A DNA stretch of 64,000 nucleotides from Nocardia blacklockiae. GTDB lineage: Bacteria > Actinomycetota > Actinomycetes > Mycobacteriales > Mycobacteriaceae. Positions within the stretch are counted from its first letter, which is position 1. Every line of letters starts with the position of its first letter. Location: contig NZ_JADLRJ010000001.1 in assembly GCF_015477355.1 (NCBI RefSeq), forward strand, positions 868,001 through 932,000, given 5' to 3'. The translations under genes were made by a program, and so were the position numbers. Below are positions 1-9,700 of the stretch, piece by piece. The notes beneath the pieces are model-generated. The model did no database searches. It saw only the letters and a program-made list of their open reading frames with translations, and was not told the origin of the DNA.

Positions 1-119
1 CTGGGCGAGTCGAAGCGGGGGCTGCAGAACCAGTCGACGGTGCCGTCGACGGTGACCAGCGCCGCGGTCTGGAGATCGCCGATCAGGCCGTGGTCGGCGA
101 TCGGTGGGTAGTCGCTCAC
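1..119 (-). CDS. Glycoside hydrolase family 15 protein (trehalase/glucoamylase type), N-terminal fragment
   Basis: Only the first 39 or so codons are inside the window. They read as the N-terminus typical of actinobacterial GH15 proteins: a short [10 protein letters not shown] segment, then [15 protein letters not shown], the conserved opening of the glucodextranase-like fold. Family members hydrolyse alpha-glucosidic bonds, and several mycobacterial ones act on trehalose. The substrate cannot be judged from this fragment. The start is a GTG at 119 with AGGAGG five bases upstream, and it overlaps the stop of the preceding small membrane protein by 4 bp (GTGA), so the two are translationally coupled. 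The catalytic residues lie outside the window. Confidence 0.8.
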   Translation of the reverse strand, partial: MSDYPPIADHGLIGDLQTAALVTVDGTVDWFCSPRFDSP

Positions 120-493
120 GTGAACCTCCTGGTGATGCGGTCGAATTCGGCGTCGGTGAGCAGTCCCTCGTCGTGCAGCCGGGCGGCGTCGGCCAGCGGC
201 GGGCTGTCGGCGCGGGCGACGCGGCGGATGTAGTCGGCCTCGGCCTCTTGGCGGCGCCGTAGGTCGGCGGCCGAGCGTTCCGCCATGGCCCGGCCGCGCA
301 CGATCAGATAGATCAGCGCGGTCACGAACGGCACGAACAGCAGGCACACCACCCACAGCGCCTTCGCCCAGCCCGGCAGCCGGTGGTCGCGGAACAGGTC
401 GGCGAGGATCGAGAAGAGCACCATCAGGTACGCGACGAAGAAGAAGCTGACGATGATGAACCAGACGATGTCCCAGAACGACATCTCCCACAT
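116..493 (-). CDS. Small membrane protein with PLDc_N-like segments and C-terminal SHOCT domain
   Basis: This 125-aa protein has two hydrophobic segments near residues 8-30 and 45-68. A charged linker and a C-terminal SHOCT motif follow ([19 protein letters not shown]), a short oligomerisation-type helix pair found at the ends of many unrelated proteins. The layout is that of the PLD-nuclease N-terminal/SHOCT small membrane proteins common in actinobacteria, whose function is not established. I chose the ATG at 493 because GGAGG AAAGG lies directly upstream. The open frame continues further upstream but without membrane character. It is coupled by a 4-bp overlap to the downstream GH15 gene, so the two probably form one transcript. 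Confidence 0.8.
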   Translation of the reverse strand: MWEMSFWDIVWFIIVSFFFVAYLMVLFSILADLFRDHRLPGWAKALWVVCLLFVPFVTALIYLIVRGRAMAERSAADLRRRQEAEADYIRRVARADSPPLADAARLHDEGLLTDAEFDRITRRFT

Positions 494-710
494 CCTTTCC
501 TCCGGCCGCGCGCCGGGGCGGCGCGCGGCGGCGAGCGTACGGAATACGACTGTGCCGGAGCGGTTTTGCGGACTCTTCGTTCGCGGCGGATGAATTCCGG
601 TCCGGGGCGCGGGAATTCGCGGTGGGTTCATCCGATTCGGGGGAAGCCGATTCCGGCGGCGCGGCGCAGGTTCGTAGGTGCGTCCACGACCGTCAGGAAG
701 GGGTTGGGTC

Positions 711-1127
711 ATGAAGGAGAGCGCGGACATCGAGCCGGTGTCGCATCGCACGGAGGTTCCCGCGGGGGTGATCGCCGCGGGAATTCTGCTGGTGACCGTC
801 GGGGTGCTCGATATTCTGCAGGGCATTTCCGCGGTGGGCGCCGACCAGTTGTATGTGGTCGGCGTGGAGTACGTGTATCGGTTCGACACCACGGCGTGGG
901 GGTGGATTCACATCGCGGTGGGCATCGTGCTGGTGCTCACCGGGATCGGGTTGATGAGCGGTGCGCGGTGGGCCCGGTGGGCGGCGATGGCGGTGGCGGC
1001 GCTGTCGATCGTCGCGAATTTCATGTCGCTGCCGTATTTCCCGGCGTGGTCGTTCCTGGTGATCCTGCTGGATGTGGTGGTGATCTGGGCGGTGGCGACC
1101 TGGCACATCCGGTCGCGGGCGCGTTGA
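711..1127 (+). CDS. DUF7144-type four-helix membrane protein
   Basis: The product is 138 aa with four predicted membrane helices, near residues 17-37, 62-82, 87-107 and 110-130. The signature W-G-W-I-H-I-x-x-G-I-x-L-V-L-x-G followed by a W-A-R turn and an F-x-x-x-P-Y-F-P-x-W segment is that of the actinobacterial family known as DUF7144. No biochemical function is known. The ATG at 711 follows a purine-rich AGGAAGGGG stretch. It ends at 1127, where the stop codon abuts the reading frame of the SulP transporter, so co-transcription is likely. Confidence 0.8.
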   Translation: MKESADIEPVSHRTEVPAGVIAAGILLVTVGVLDILQGISAVGADQLYVVGVEYVYRFDTTAWGWIHIAVGIVLVLTGIGLMSGARWARWAAMAVAALSIVANFMSLPYFPAWSFLVILLDVVVIWAVATWHIRSRAR

Positions 1128-1144
1128 TCGGGCCGATCGGCGCT

Positions 1145-2788
1145 GTGCCGCACCGGCTTCCGGCCCGGTGGCGCGCGGACGCGGTGGCGGGGTTCGCGGT
1201 GTGGGCGGCGGCGGTGCCCGAGGCGCTGGCGTGCGCCGCGATCGCCGGGCTGCCGCTGACGGCCGGGTTGTACGCGCTGGCGCCGGCGCTGCTGCTCTAC
1301 GCGCTCGCCGGGCGGTCCCGGCAGCTGGTGGTGGGGCCGACCCCGGTGACCGCGGCGCTGTCGGCGGCGGTGGCCGCGCCGCTGGTGGTCGCGGGCGGGC
1401 GGCCGGTGGCGGTGCTCGCGGGGGTGGCGCTGGTGTGCGGTGTGGCCGGGGTGGTCGCGGGCGGGCTGCGGCTGGGGTTCGTCGGCGCCGGTATTCCGCG
1501 GCCGGTGCGGCGCGGGTTCGGTGCGGGGCTGGCCGTGGTGGTGGTGATCGGGCAGTTGCCCGCGCTGCTGGGTGTGCCGGGGACGCACGGATTGCCTTGG
1601 CGGCAGGCCTGTTTCGCGTTGTCGCAGGCGGAGTCGTGGCAGTGGCGGGCGGCGGTGCTCGGCGGCGGCTGCCTGGTGCTGGTGCTGGTGTTGCAGCGGT
1701 GGCTGCCGCTGGTGCCGGCGTCGCTGGCGGCGGCGGTGACCGGGGTGGCGGTGGCGCGGCTGCTGCTGTGGGGCGAGCCGGGGATGCTCGCGGTGGAGCG
1801 CCTGGAACCGGGGCCGCCGCCGCTGGGGTGGCCGCAGGCGATCGCGCCGCGCGAGTTGCTCGTGGTGCTGGGGCCGGCGCTGGCGGTGCTGGTGTTCGCC
1901 TTCGCCGAGGGGCTGGCCGTCGCCGAACGCCTTGCGGTGCAGGACGGTTACCGGGTCGCGGCGCATCGGGAGCTGTTCGGGCTGGGCCTGGCGAATGTGG
2001 GTGCGGCGCTGTGTTCGGGGCTGCTGGTCGGCGGGAGCCCGGCGCAGACGGCGATGTTGCGCGGCGCGGGCGCGCGCAGCCGGTGGGCGGGGCTGGTCGT
2101 CGCGGCGCTCACGCTGGTGACACTGCTGACGCTCACCGGCATGTTCGAGGGGCTGCCGCGGACGGTGGTCGCGGTGATCGCGATCGCGGCGGCGGTGCGG
2201 CTGGCCGATCCTGCCGATCTGCGCCGGCTGCTGCGGATCTGGCGGGAGCGGCGCACGGGCATCTACGCCGACACCGCGCGCGCCGATTGCGCGGCGGCCC
2301 TGGCGACGGCCGTCGCCGTCCCGCTGCTCGGCGTGCTGGCGGGCCTGCTGGTCGGCCTGTGCTGCGCGTTGCTGTTGCTGCTGCACCGCTGCACCCAGCC
2401 CACGCTCGTGGCGTCCGGCACCGGCCACGTCCCCGCTGTCGCGCCTGCGGGAGCCGAGGGCGTACGGGACACCCGCGTGCTGATGGTGCGGGTGGAGTCG
2501 GCGGCGCATTTCGCGAACGCGGACCGCCTGCGCGATCGGGTCGCCGCGCTGTGCACCCCGCGCACCAGACTCGTGGTCCTCGACACCGACGACTGCCCGG
2601 TGATCGACGTGACCGCGGCCCGCACCCTGGGCGAGCTGAGCGCCGCCCTGGCCTGGCGCGGCATCGCGGTCCGCCTGGTGCGCCGCACGGCCCGCGCGGG
2701 GGACGCCTCGGCCCAGGCGTGGGCGGCGGGCGGCCCGATCCGCGTCTATCCGACGGTGCGCGCGGCGGTGGCGGGTACGCCCGGTTGA
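1145..2788 (+). CDS. SulP family anion transporter with C-terminal STAS domain
   Basis: A protein of about 547 aa with roughly ten to twelve hydrophobic helices, beginning with a segment like the conserved SulP opener (ADAVAGFAVWAAAVPEALA, residues about 10-28) and a G-L-P-L-T-A-G-L-Y-A-L motif. Membrane helices end near residue 425. The last 100 residues form a soluble STAS-like domain (VLMVRVESAAHFANADRLRDR and later VVLDTDDCPVIDVTAARTL). SulP proteins carry sulfate, bicarbonate or dicarboxylates across the inner membrane. The substrate here is unknown. Neither possible start has a clear ribosome site: GTG at 1145, or TTG at 1124 overlapping the previous stop, so coupling to the DUF7144 gene is plausible. 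Confidence 0.85.
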   Translation: MPHRLPARWRADAVAGFAVWAAAVPEALACAAIAGLPLTAGLYALAPALLLYALAGRSRQLVVGPTPVTAALSAAVAAPLVVAGGRPVAVLAGVALVCGVAGVVAGGLRLGFVGAGIPRPVRRGFGAGLAVVVVIGQLPALLGVPGTHGLPWRQACFALSQAESWQWRAAVLGGGCLVLVLVLQRWLPLVPASLAAAVTGVAVARLLLWGEPGMLAVERLEPGPPPLGWPQAIAPRELLVVLGPALAVLVFAFAEGLAVAERLAVQDGYRVAAHRELFGLGLANVGAALCSGLLVGGSPAQTAMLRGAGARSRWAGLVVAALTLVTLLTLTGMFEGLPRTVVAVIAIAAAVRLADPADLRRLLRIWRERRTGIYADTARADCAAALATAVAVPLLGVLAGLLVGLCCALLLLLHRCTQPTLVASGTGHVPAVAPAGAEGVRDTRVLMVRVESAAHFANADRLRDRVAALCTPRTRLVVLDTDDCPVIDVTAARTLGELSAALAWRGIAVRLVRRTARAGDASAQAWAAGGPIRVYPTVRAAVAGTPG

Positions 2789-2872
2789 GCGCGGCGGCGG
2801 CCCGGCTGAGGTGTCGCGGTGTGTGGTGACATCGGTTGTGCCGCAGCCGGTTCGGTGTGCGAGACCGCGCGC

Positions 2873-5482
2873 TCACAGCAGCCCGGTGCGCCGTGCCGAG
2901 TCCAGCGCGTCGGCGCGGTTGCTGGTGCCGAATTTGGCGTGGATGCCGCGCAGGTGGGTTTTCACCGTGTTGATGGACACGCCGAGGACCTCGGCGATCT
3001 GCTGGGCGGTGCGGCCGGAGGGGAGCTGGTCGAGGACGGTGCGTTCGCTGGCGGTCAGCCGGGGCGGGTGGTGGCTGCGGGTGAGGGCGGGGTGGCGGCG
3101 GATCCGGGCGGCGAAATCGTTGTCGTGGCCGAAGGTTTCGCTGTGCGCGTCGAGCAGTTGCGCGGTGCCGGGCACGTCGAGGAACGGGCGCAGCAGGCGT
3201 TGCGGCGCGGCGTGGCGCACGGCGGCGGTGATGGCGGTGCGGGCCTGGGGCGCGTTGCCGAGCGCGGCGTGCGCGGCGGCGTCGAGGACCCACGCGGTGA
3301 TCGCGTTCGGCGCGGGCCCGGCGGTGGCGAGCAGCGGCTCGACGAGGGCGTGGGTGGTGGCGGGCCGCTGCGCGAGGGTGAGCGCGGCGCGCGCCAGTGT
3401 GAGATCGGGGGTGTCGCCGAGGACGGTGCCGGCCTGTTCGATGAGCAGCCGCGCCGAGTGCGCGGCGTCCACGCGCAGCAGCGCGCACACCACGTGCGGG
3501 AGCAGCCGGGCGGCCACGGTGGGTTGCGGCAGGGGGCGGCGCAGCAGGACCACGGTGGCGCGGCGCAGGGTTTCGGCGGCGGTGTATCTGTCCGCGGCGA
3601 CGTCGAAGTCGAGCAGGGCGGCGACGACCTCGAGATGCCGCCCCGGTGTGCCGGTGGACCCCGGGCGCGGCGCCTGCTCTCCGCGCAGGTAGCCGCCGAA
3701 CGCCGAGAGTAGTTGTGCCCGTTGCGTTTCGGTGTACTCGCCGAGTCCGTGCCGGGCGGCGACGGCGAGCGCGTGGTCGGCGTGCCCGCGCATCCGGCCG
3801 GTGGCGCCGCGCACGCCGGCGACGGCGGCCAGCCGCACCCGGGTCCGCACGGCCAGGCGGGGGTTGTCCGCGCAGTCGGCCAGGGCCAGGGCGCGCCGCA
3901 GCTGCCGGTCGGCGGTGGCGAGGTCGTCGTGGGCGAGGGCGACGGTGCCGAAGCGCAGTGCCGCGTAGCCGTCGATCTCGGGCTGCCCGGTGGCGGGGAC
4001 GCGGGCGGGAATGCGGAACTCGGCGAGCCCTACCCCGGTGGCCAGGGCGATGCCGGCGCTCACCGCGGAGGTCAGCAGCGCGATCCAGGTGTCGGGGGCG
4101 AGGGTTCCGGTGCCGTCGGGGCGGCGGTGCAGCAGGTCCAGGCGGGTGATGGCCTCGGCGACGTCGTGGCGTTCGAGGGCGTCCACGGCGCGCAGCGCGT
4201 GCAGCAGCGGCTCGCCCGCGGCGACTCCGGCGCGGTCGAGCTGGCGGAACAGATCCGGGCCCTGTCCGTCGAGGACGAGCCGGATTCCGTTGCCGCGCAG
4301 GAACTCCGGCAGTTCCGGCGCGTGCGGGGTGCGCAGCAGGTGGTGCAGCGCCGAGCGCGGCAGGCCCGCGGTCCGGTACCAGTCGGCGGTGCGCAGGTGC
4401 AGCGTGTCGACCTCGTGGTCGCGGCGCGCCTCGGCGAGCAGGTGGGTGCGCAGCAGCGGGTGGTAGGTGTGCCAGAGGTCGCCGTCGCGGGCGTGGCGGG
4501 TCATCGGGAAACCGAGGCGTGTCAGTTCGTGCAGCACCGGCACGGCGTCCTCGCCGGTGAGCCGTTCGGCGAGGGCGGCGGTGAAAGCGCCTGGGACGCT
4601 GGTGATCCGAGCGAAGCGGCGAAGGCGGTCCGGCAGCGGCGCGAGGACCTCGTCGCTGAGGAAGTGCGCGATCGGCGCGGGCGCCTCGGCCAGTTCGGTG
4701 AGCGCGGTGGCGCCGTCGTCGCGGGCGGCGAGGTGTCCGGCGGCGAGGGTGATGAGCGCGGGCCAGCCGCGGGTCAGGCCCATCAGCATGGCCAGTTCCC
4801 CGCCGGTGAGGGCGCGGTGGCGCTGGCGGCACAGCTGCGCGGCGCGGTCCTCGCTGAACGCCAGGTCGCCCGCGTGCACCCGGGAGACGCGCCGGTCGAG
4901 GTCCACGGCGTGCCAGCGCAGGGCGGGTTCGTGCCGCGCGGACAGCACGGTGGTGAGGTTGGGCGGCGCGCCGGTCACCAGCCGTTGCAGGTAGGCGAGG
5001 TCGGCGGGTGCGGTGAGCGCGTGGGCGTCGTCGATGACCAGCACGGTGGGGCGGGCGTGGTCGTGCACCGCCGCCAGCAGCCGCGCCGCCCGGTCCCGCG
5101 GGTCGCCGTCTCCGGAAAGCGTTGCGGCGGAGGCTGTCTCGTCGTCTTCGAGAAGCGTTGCGGCGGAGGCTGTCTCGCCGTTCTGCCGCCCGGGGTCGGC
5201 CAGTCCGAGGGCCGCGGGCACCGCCCGGTGCAGGCCGGGCGCGGCGGACGCGCGCACCCACCCGACCCGCAGGCCGGGGTGGGCGCCGCGCAGGTGCCGC
5301 CCGGCCCACTGGGCGACGAGCACCGTCTTGCCGGTGCCCGCCGCGGCGGTGACCAGCAGCACCGGGCCGCCGCCGCGCCCGGCCGTCGCGGCGTCGAGGC
5401 GACCGTACAATTCCGGTCGCGGAACGACCGGGAATGCGAATTGCGGAAACGTCGTACTCGTCGAAATGGATGATTCGGGCAT
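2873..5482 (-). CDS. LuxR-family LAL (MalT-like) ATP-binding transcriptional regulator
   Basis: This 869-aa regulator has the classical LAL layout. An N-terminal STAND ATPase carries a Walker A motif (TAAAGTGKT near residue 50) and a Walker B region (TVLVIDDAHAL). A long alpha-helical, TPR-like middle follows, then a C-terminal LuxR helix-turn-helix (LTASERTVLDQLPSGRTAQQ onward, ending in the IAEVLGVSINTVKTHL recognition region). Proteins of this type switch operons on when a ligand is sensed, with ATP controlling oligomerisation. The ligand is not predictable. I chose the ATG at 5482 because GGGAGGGGCGG precedes it. The open frame continues upstream without homology. A 12-aa unit is tandemly duplicated between the two Walker motifs. 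It is a single-gene unit convergent with the SulP gene. Confidence 0.9.
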   Translation of the reverse strand: MPESSISTSTTFPQFAFPVVPRPELYGRLDAATAGRGGGPVLLVTAAAGTGKTVLVAQWAGRHLRGAHPGLRVGWVRASAAPGLHRAVPAALGLADPGRQNGETASAATLLEDDETASAATLSGDGDPRDRAARLLAAVHDHARPTVLVIDDAHALTAPADLAYLQRLVTGAPPNLTTVLSARHEPALRWHAVDLDRRVSRVHAGDLAFSEDRAAQLCRQRHRALTGGELAMLMGLTRGWPALITLAAGHLAARDDGATALTELAEAPAPIAHFLSDEVLAPLPDRLRRFARITSVPGAFTAALAERLTGEDAVPVLHELTRLGFPMTRHARDGDLWHTYHPLLRTHLLAEARRDHEVDTLHLRTADWYRTAGLPRSALHHLLRTPHAPELPEFLRGNGIRLVLDGQGPDLFRQLDRAGVAAGEPLLHALRAVDALERHDVAEAITRLDLLHRRPDGTGTLAPDTWIALLTSAVSAGIALATGVGLAEFRIPARVPATGQPEIDGYAALRFGTVALAHDDLATADRQLRRALALADCADNPRLAVRTRVRLAAVAGVRGATGRMRGHADHALAVAARHGLGEYTETQRAQLLSAFGGYLRGEQAPRPGSTGTPGRHLEVVAALLDFDVAADRYTAAETLRRATVVLLRRPLPQPTVAARLLPHVVCALLRVDAAHSARLLIEQAGTVLGDTPDLTLARAALTLAQRPATTHALVEPLLATAGPAPNAITAWVLDAAAHAALGNAPQARTAITAAVRHAAPQRLLRPFLDVPGTAQLLDAHSETFGHDNDFAARIRRHPALTRSHHPPRLTASERTVLDQLPSGRTAQQIAEVLGVSINTVKTHLRGIHAKFGTSNRADALDSARRTGLL
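5118..5177. repeat. 36-bp tandem duplication inside the LAL regulator gene
   Basis: Two identical 24-bp blocks (5118-5141 and 5154-5177) lie exactly 36 bp apart. In the encoded protein this duplicates the 12-aa unit ETASAATL plus four acidic/gly residues, in a loop between Walker A and Walker B. The in-frame period keeps the gene open. It looks like a recent slippage or recombination event. Confidence 0.9.
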
Positions 5483-5589
5483 CCGCCCCTCCCTGGATTC
5501 GCGAGGAACCGCATTCGGCTGTCGAAATATGGCCAGCACAGTGTTCGGCAGCGCGCTTCCGGAATTCTTTCGGCGGACTCCGGGCAACC

Positions 5590-5617
5590 CGCACCCCGGG
5601 CGCGCGCCCGGGGTGCG
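5590..5617 (-). terminator. Perfect 28-bp palindrome, probable terminator
   Basis: The sequence is a perfect inverted repeat: 14-nt arms starting CGCACCCCGGGCGC, no unpaired centre. It lies 8 bp beyond the stop of the minus-strand gene that ends at 5625 and just before the promoter region of the LAL gene. It has no T-run, which is usual for actinobacterial terminators. Confidence 0.7.
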
Positions 5618-5624
5618 CGGCGGC

Positions 5625-5981
5625 TCAGATCCCGGTCGGCACGGGGACGAACGGCGCGTAGTCGCACACGTGCCCGTCGGCCCAGTCCCACGTCGAGGCG
5701 CTGTCCACCGCGACGCCGTGCTGCAGGTGCAGCCGCCAGCCCGCCGGGGTCTTCTGCCAGATGTCGCCGTCGCGGTCGCGATACCAGCCGGGATCGGGCG
5801 GCTCCGGCGTCGCGGGCAGCGCCCGGCCCGGCGCGGGACCGCCCGGGTCGGGGGCCGACAGCAACTGGGCGGCGAGTTCCATGACCCGGTCGGCGACCGC
5901 GAGCAGGCCCACCAGGACGGGGCCGCGCGTGTGGTCGGCGTTCGGGCGGGCGGGCGGTCCCGCGGGTACCGGTATATCCAT
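5625..5981 (-). CDS. Small hypothetical protein, Trp-rich C-terminus
   Basis: I do not recognise this 118-aa protein. The N-terminal half is Pro-rich and then helical (VLVGLLAVADRVMELAAQLL). The C-terminal half is rich in Trp and Asp (PDPGWYRDRDGDIWQKTPAG and a later TWDWADGHVCDY), which suggests a small beta-rich domain. There is no signal peptide or membrane helix. The ATG at 5981 is preceded by GGAGGAG with nine-base spacing. An in-frame upstream ATG exists but overlaps that site. It is divergent from the WhiB gene and terminated by the strong palindrome at 5590-5617. Confidence 0.6.
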   Translation of the reverse strand: MDIPVPAGPPARPNADHTRGPVLVGLLAVADRVMELAAQLLSAPDPGGPAPGRALPATPEPPDPGWYRDRDGDIWQKTPAGWRLHLQHGVAVDSASTWDWADGHVCDYAPFVPVPTGI

Positions 5982-6228
5982 GTCCGTCAACTCCTCCGAT
6001 AGTGGAGACATATTCCGGAGGATTTTCCGACGGTCGGCTTCCGTATTTCTTCCGCACTGATTTCGGGACACTTACCGGTGACTTCGGATCTATTTCGTTG
6101 TCGTTTCGTAATTCGGTGCGGTGCGGATTTCGGGCTTTACCGTGAATACAGTGGCCGCATTCCGCGGCGCCCGGCCGGGCGGCGGGCGGGGCATCCGCTC
6201 GGGCGGGACGGGAACGGGAGGTGATCGT

Positions 6229-6564
6229 GTGAACTGGCGAAAAGAGGCGGCCTGCCGCGACGCGGTGCCGGGGCTCTTTCATCCGCCGCCGCCACCGCGG
6301 GGAGACCCGCGGCAAGCACTCGCTTACTGCCGCCGGTGTTCGGTCGCGGCCGACTGCGCCAGGCATTCGCTGGCAGTCGGGGTTCCGGGTGGGATAGCGG
6401 CCGGAGTATGGCCGGCCGGTGATCGCGACAGCGCCGCGCAATTGCGCGTCATGGCGACCGGGCGCGGCCGGTTGCGGCGTTGTCTGCGCTGCTGGCGGCT
6501 CGTCGGGCCGGAATCCGGACAGCGAATGTGTGACCTCTGCGGGTTCGCGGAGATTCCGGCGTGA
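6229..6564 (+). CDS. WhiB-family Fe-S regulator with extra C-terminal Cys4 motif
   Basis: A 111-aa protein with the four cysteines of the WhiB family: one at ACRD near residue 8, then C-x2-C-x5-C (YCRRCSVAADC) near residues 40-50, followed by a G-V-P-G-G/A-G-V-W turn. WhiB proteins hold a redox- or NO-sensitive [4Fe-4S] cluster and usually act with the principal sigma factor. The C-terminus carries a second cysteine set, C-x2-C-x12-C-x2-C (RRCLRCW ... MCDLCG), instead of the usual basic AT-hook or helix. This resembles a zinc ribbon. The GTG at 6229 follows GGGAGG. It stands alone, divergent from the 118-aa gene and 150 bp upstream of the BTAD regulator. Confidence 0.85.
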   Translation: MNWRKEAACRDAVPGLFHPPPPPRGDPRQALAYCRRCSVAADCARHSLAVGVPGGIAAGVWPAGDRDSAAQLRVMATGRGRLRRCLRCWRLVGPESGQRMCDLCGFAEIPA

Positions 6565-6641
6565 AACGCGGAACTTGTTGTCGCTCAAGCAGTTTGCTGG
6601 ACTATCTAGGTCGGGGTGGATTTGTCAACCCGCGCGGCCGA

Positions 6642-6654
6642 CGGTAATTTACCG
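6642..6654. promoter_or_regulatory. Palindrome CGGTAA-T-TTACCG, candidate operator
   Basis: A perfect 13-bp inverted repeat lies 60 bp before the BTAD regulator start, in a locally AT-rich stretch. Its position fits an autoregulatory site for that gene, but nothing in the sequence proves which protein binds it. Confidence 0.45.
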
Positions 6655-6713
6655 AACTACTTTGAAGATTATTCGTGCTTTGCCAGCCCAACGGGTCGGA
6701 GGGGCGTCGCGAG

Positions 6714-9700
6714 ATGATGTCGGATCCACAGGTTCAGGTGTTCGGTCCATTGCAGGTCTTGCTCGGTGGCAGGACCGCCCGCATCGGCGCGGGCCGGCAA
6801 CGAGCGATACTCGGTCGGTTGGTACTGGCCGGTGGTAAATCGCTGGGCGCGGACCGGTTGGTCGAAGACGTGTGGGAAGGCTCCCCGCCGCCGCACGCGC
6901 CCTCGGTGCTACAGGTCCAAATCCACAATCTGCGCAGAATCCTGGAACCCACGCGAAGACCGCGCACGCCCGCGCGGATTCTCGTCTCCGAGGGCAGCGG
7001 GTACGCGCTGCGATTGGATTCGGGAAATGTCGACGCGTGGCGGTTCGAGGCGTTGCTGCGGCAATACGAGGACCGCGTGCACGCGGCCCCCGGACCGCCC
7101 ACCGCGGCGGAACGATATCGAATGCTCGACGCCGCGTTGGCGTGCTGGCACGGGGCCGCGTTCGAATCGTTCGCCGACGCGTCGTGGGCGGGCGCGGAAT
7201 CAGCGCGACTGACCGATCTGCGGGCCACCGCGATCGAGATGCGCGCCCAGGCCGCACTGGAATTGGATCGCGTCGGCGAGGTGGTGGCGGTGCTGCGCCG
7301 GCAGGTGGAGGAATTCCCGGGCCGCGAGGAGAGTGCGCGCCTGCTGGCCCTGGCCCAATACCGGCAGGGCCAGCAGGTGGAGGCGCTGGCCACGGTGCGG
7401 CGGGTGCGCGACTATCTGCGCGCGGAGTACGGCATCGATCCCGGCCCGCGCCTGGCCGCACTGGAATCGGCGTTCCTCAACCACACGGTCGTGCCCGACT
7501 TCGCGCCCGACGAGTCGCGGACCGCGCCGCTGCGCCCCGCGCCGGTGCCGCGGCTGCCGCCGCCCGACACCCCCGACGACGAGCCGCCCCCGGCGTCGGA
7601 CACCAGCTGCTATCCCGTCGAGCACACCGCCATCACGGCGGCCGCGCACGCGGTGCGCGCCTCGGGCACCCGCCTGGTGTGGGTGCTCGGCGACGTCGGC
7701 GCCGGCAAGACCACCCTGGTGTGCGCCGTGGCCGCGGAGCTGGCCGACGCGGGCTGGACCACCACCTACGCCAAAGTTCCCGAGGTCGACGGCGCGCCCG
7801 CGGCGTGGATGTGGCGGGAGATCCTGGCCGAGCTCGGCGGGGAATCGGTGCTGTCGCAGGACTTCGCCGACACCGCGGACCCGTTCACGATCGTGCGGGC
7901 GGTGGCGAAGCGGTGCCGGGAGCAGGCCGGAACCGGGCCGGTGGTGATCGTCCTCGACGACATGCACCGCTCGGACGCGGCCAGCCTGCAGGTGCTGCGG
8001 CAGCTGGTGAGCTGGCTGCACCGCGAGCCGGTGCTGGTCATCGTGACCGCGCGCGGCCCGGAGCTGCCGTCGCCGCTGCGCGCCACCGAGGCGGCGCTGG
8101 CCGACCGGGTCGCCGAACGCATCGAACTGGCGGGACTGGACTTGACCGGCACGCGGGCGGTGGCGCGGGGCGCGGGACTGGTCGCCCTGGACCGCGACGC
8201 GCTGCAGTCGCTGCACCGCCGCACCGGCGGCAATCCGCTGTTCGTCCGGGAACTGTCGAAATACATGGTGGCGCAAGGGGAGTCGCGGGTGCTGCCGGGC
8301 AGCGTCCGCGCGGTGCTGAGCGAACGCATCGACCGGCTGCCCGCGGGCGCGCTCACCGTGCTGCAGCACCTCGCGGTGTGGGGGCGCGCGATCGACCTGG
8401 ACGCGCTGGCCGCGCTGGCGGGCGCGGAGGAGGGGGAGGTGGTCGACGGCGTCGACACCGCGGCCGCGGCCGGGCTGGTCGGGTTCGACGCCTACGGCCG
8501 CATCGCGCTGGACCACGCGCTGATCCGCGACACCGTCTACGACGGCATCCCGCCGCTGCGCCGCCGCCGGATGCACTGGGCCGCCGTGGAATTCCTGCGC
8601 CGCCGCCACGACGGCCCGGGCGACGCCGCCGACCTGACCGGACTGGCCCAGCACGCCGCGCGCGGCGCCACCCGGGCCACGGCCCCGGTCGCCCTCGGCT
8701 ACGTGCTGGCCGCCGCGCACCGCGTCGGCACCCGCGCGGGCGCGGCCGAACAGTGGCAGGCGGCGCTGGCCCTGCACGAGCTGGCCGGGCACGGCGGCGA
8801 GACCGCCGACCCCGAGGACCGCGCCGCCATGGTGGCCACGCTGTGCTCGCTCACCGCGGCCCTGGCCTACAGCGGCCGCACCGGCCCCGCCCGTAACGCG
8901 CGCGCCCGGGCGGTGCAACTCGCCGAATCGCTCGGCGACCGGGCCCTGCTGGTGTGGGCACTGACCTGCTGGCGGGCCCCGGTCGTCTGGGGCGTCCGCG
9001 ACTGGCGCACCCCCGACCCGGACCTGCTGCGCGCCCTGGAAACCGCACTGGCCGAAGCGGATTCGCCGGAGGAACGGGCCCGGCTGCTGCTCACCCTGGT
9101 GCTGGAGTCCGAGGCGGCCGGCGACGCCGACCGGGTACACCGATGGGCGGTGGCGGCGGTGTCGGCGGCCGAGCGGACCCGGGACGCGGAACTGCGCTGC
9201 GCGGCGCTCAACGCCCTGGCCTACGCCGTCACCGGCCCCGCGATGCTGGACGGCTGGGGTCGCGTCGCCGACGACCTGCTGCGCGCCGCCCGCGCCGCGC
9301 ACCTGCCCGAATATCAGGCCGTCGCGCACTACCTGCGCTTCCGCGCCGCGTGCCGCGACACCGACCTCCCGGCGGCTGCGGCTCACGCGGCGCGCGCCCT
9401 CGAATACGCCTCCGCCGGGCAGCTGCGCCCGCTGCTGGACCTGCTGCAGGCGTTCACCGCCGTGACCGCGGTGCTGCGCGGCGACCTCGAGGCCGCCGCC
9501 GCCGAATACCGGCGCTTCGACGCCCGGCTGCGGCAGTCCGGCGTAGCCAACGAGGACGAGGCGCTGCTCGCCGGTGCGCTGACGGTGGCGTGGGCGCGCG
9601 GCGACCTGTCGGGGCTGGCACAGCGGGTGGGCGCGCTCTACGCCGTGGAACCGGACCTGGTCGCGCAGCTGTACGCGCTGACCCTCGCGCACGCGGGCGA

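Noticed and set aside
383-1144. Long upstream extension of the SulP frame
   Set aside because: The extension overlaps the DUF7144 gene and lacks membrane or family features; homology begins near 1145.
908-2509. 533-codon minus-strand frame rich in Gln, Arg and His
   Set aside because: It is the antisense shadow of the DUF7144 and SulP genes, and its composition is typical of reverse frames of GC-rich genes.
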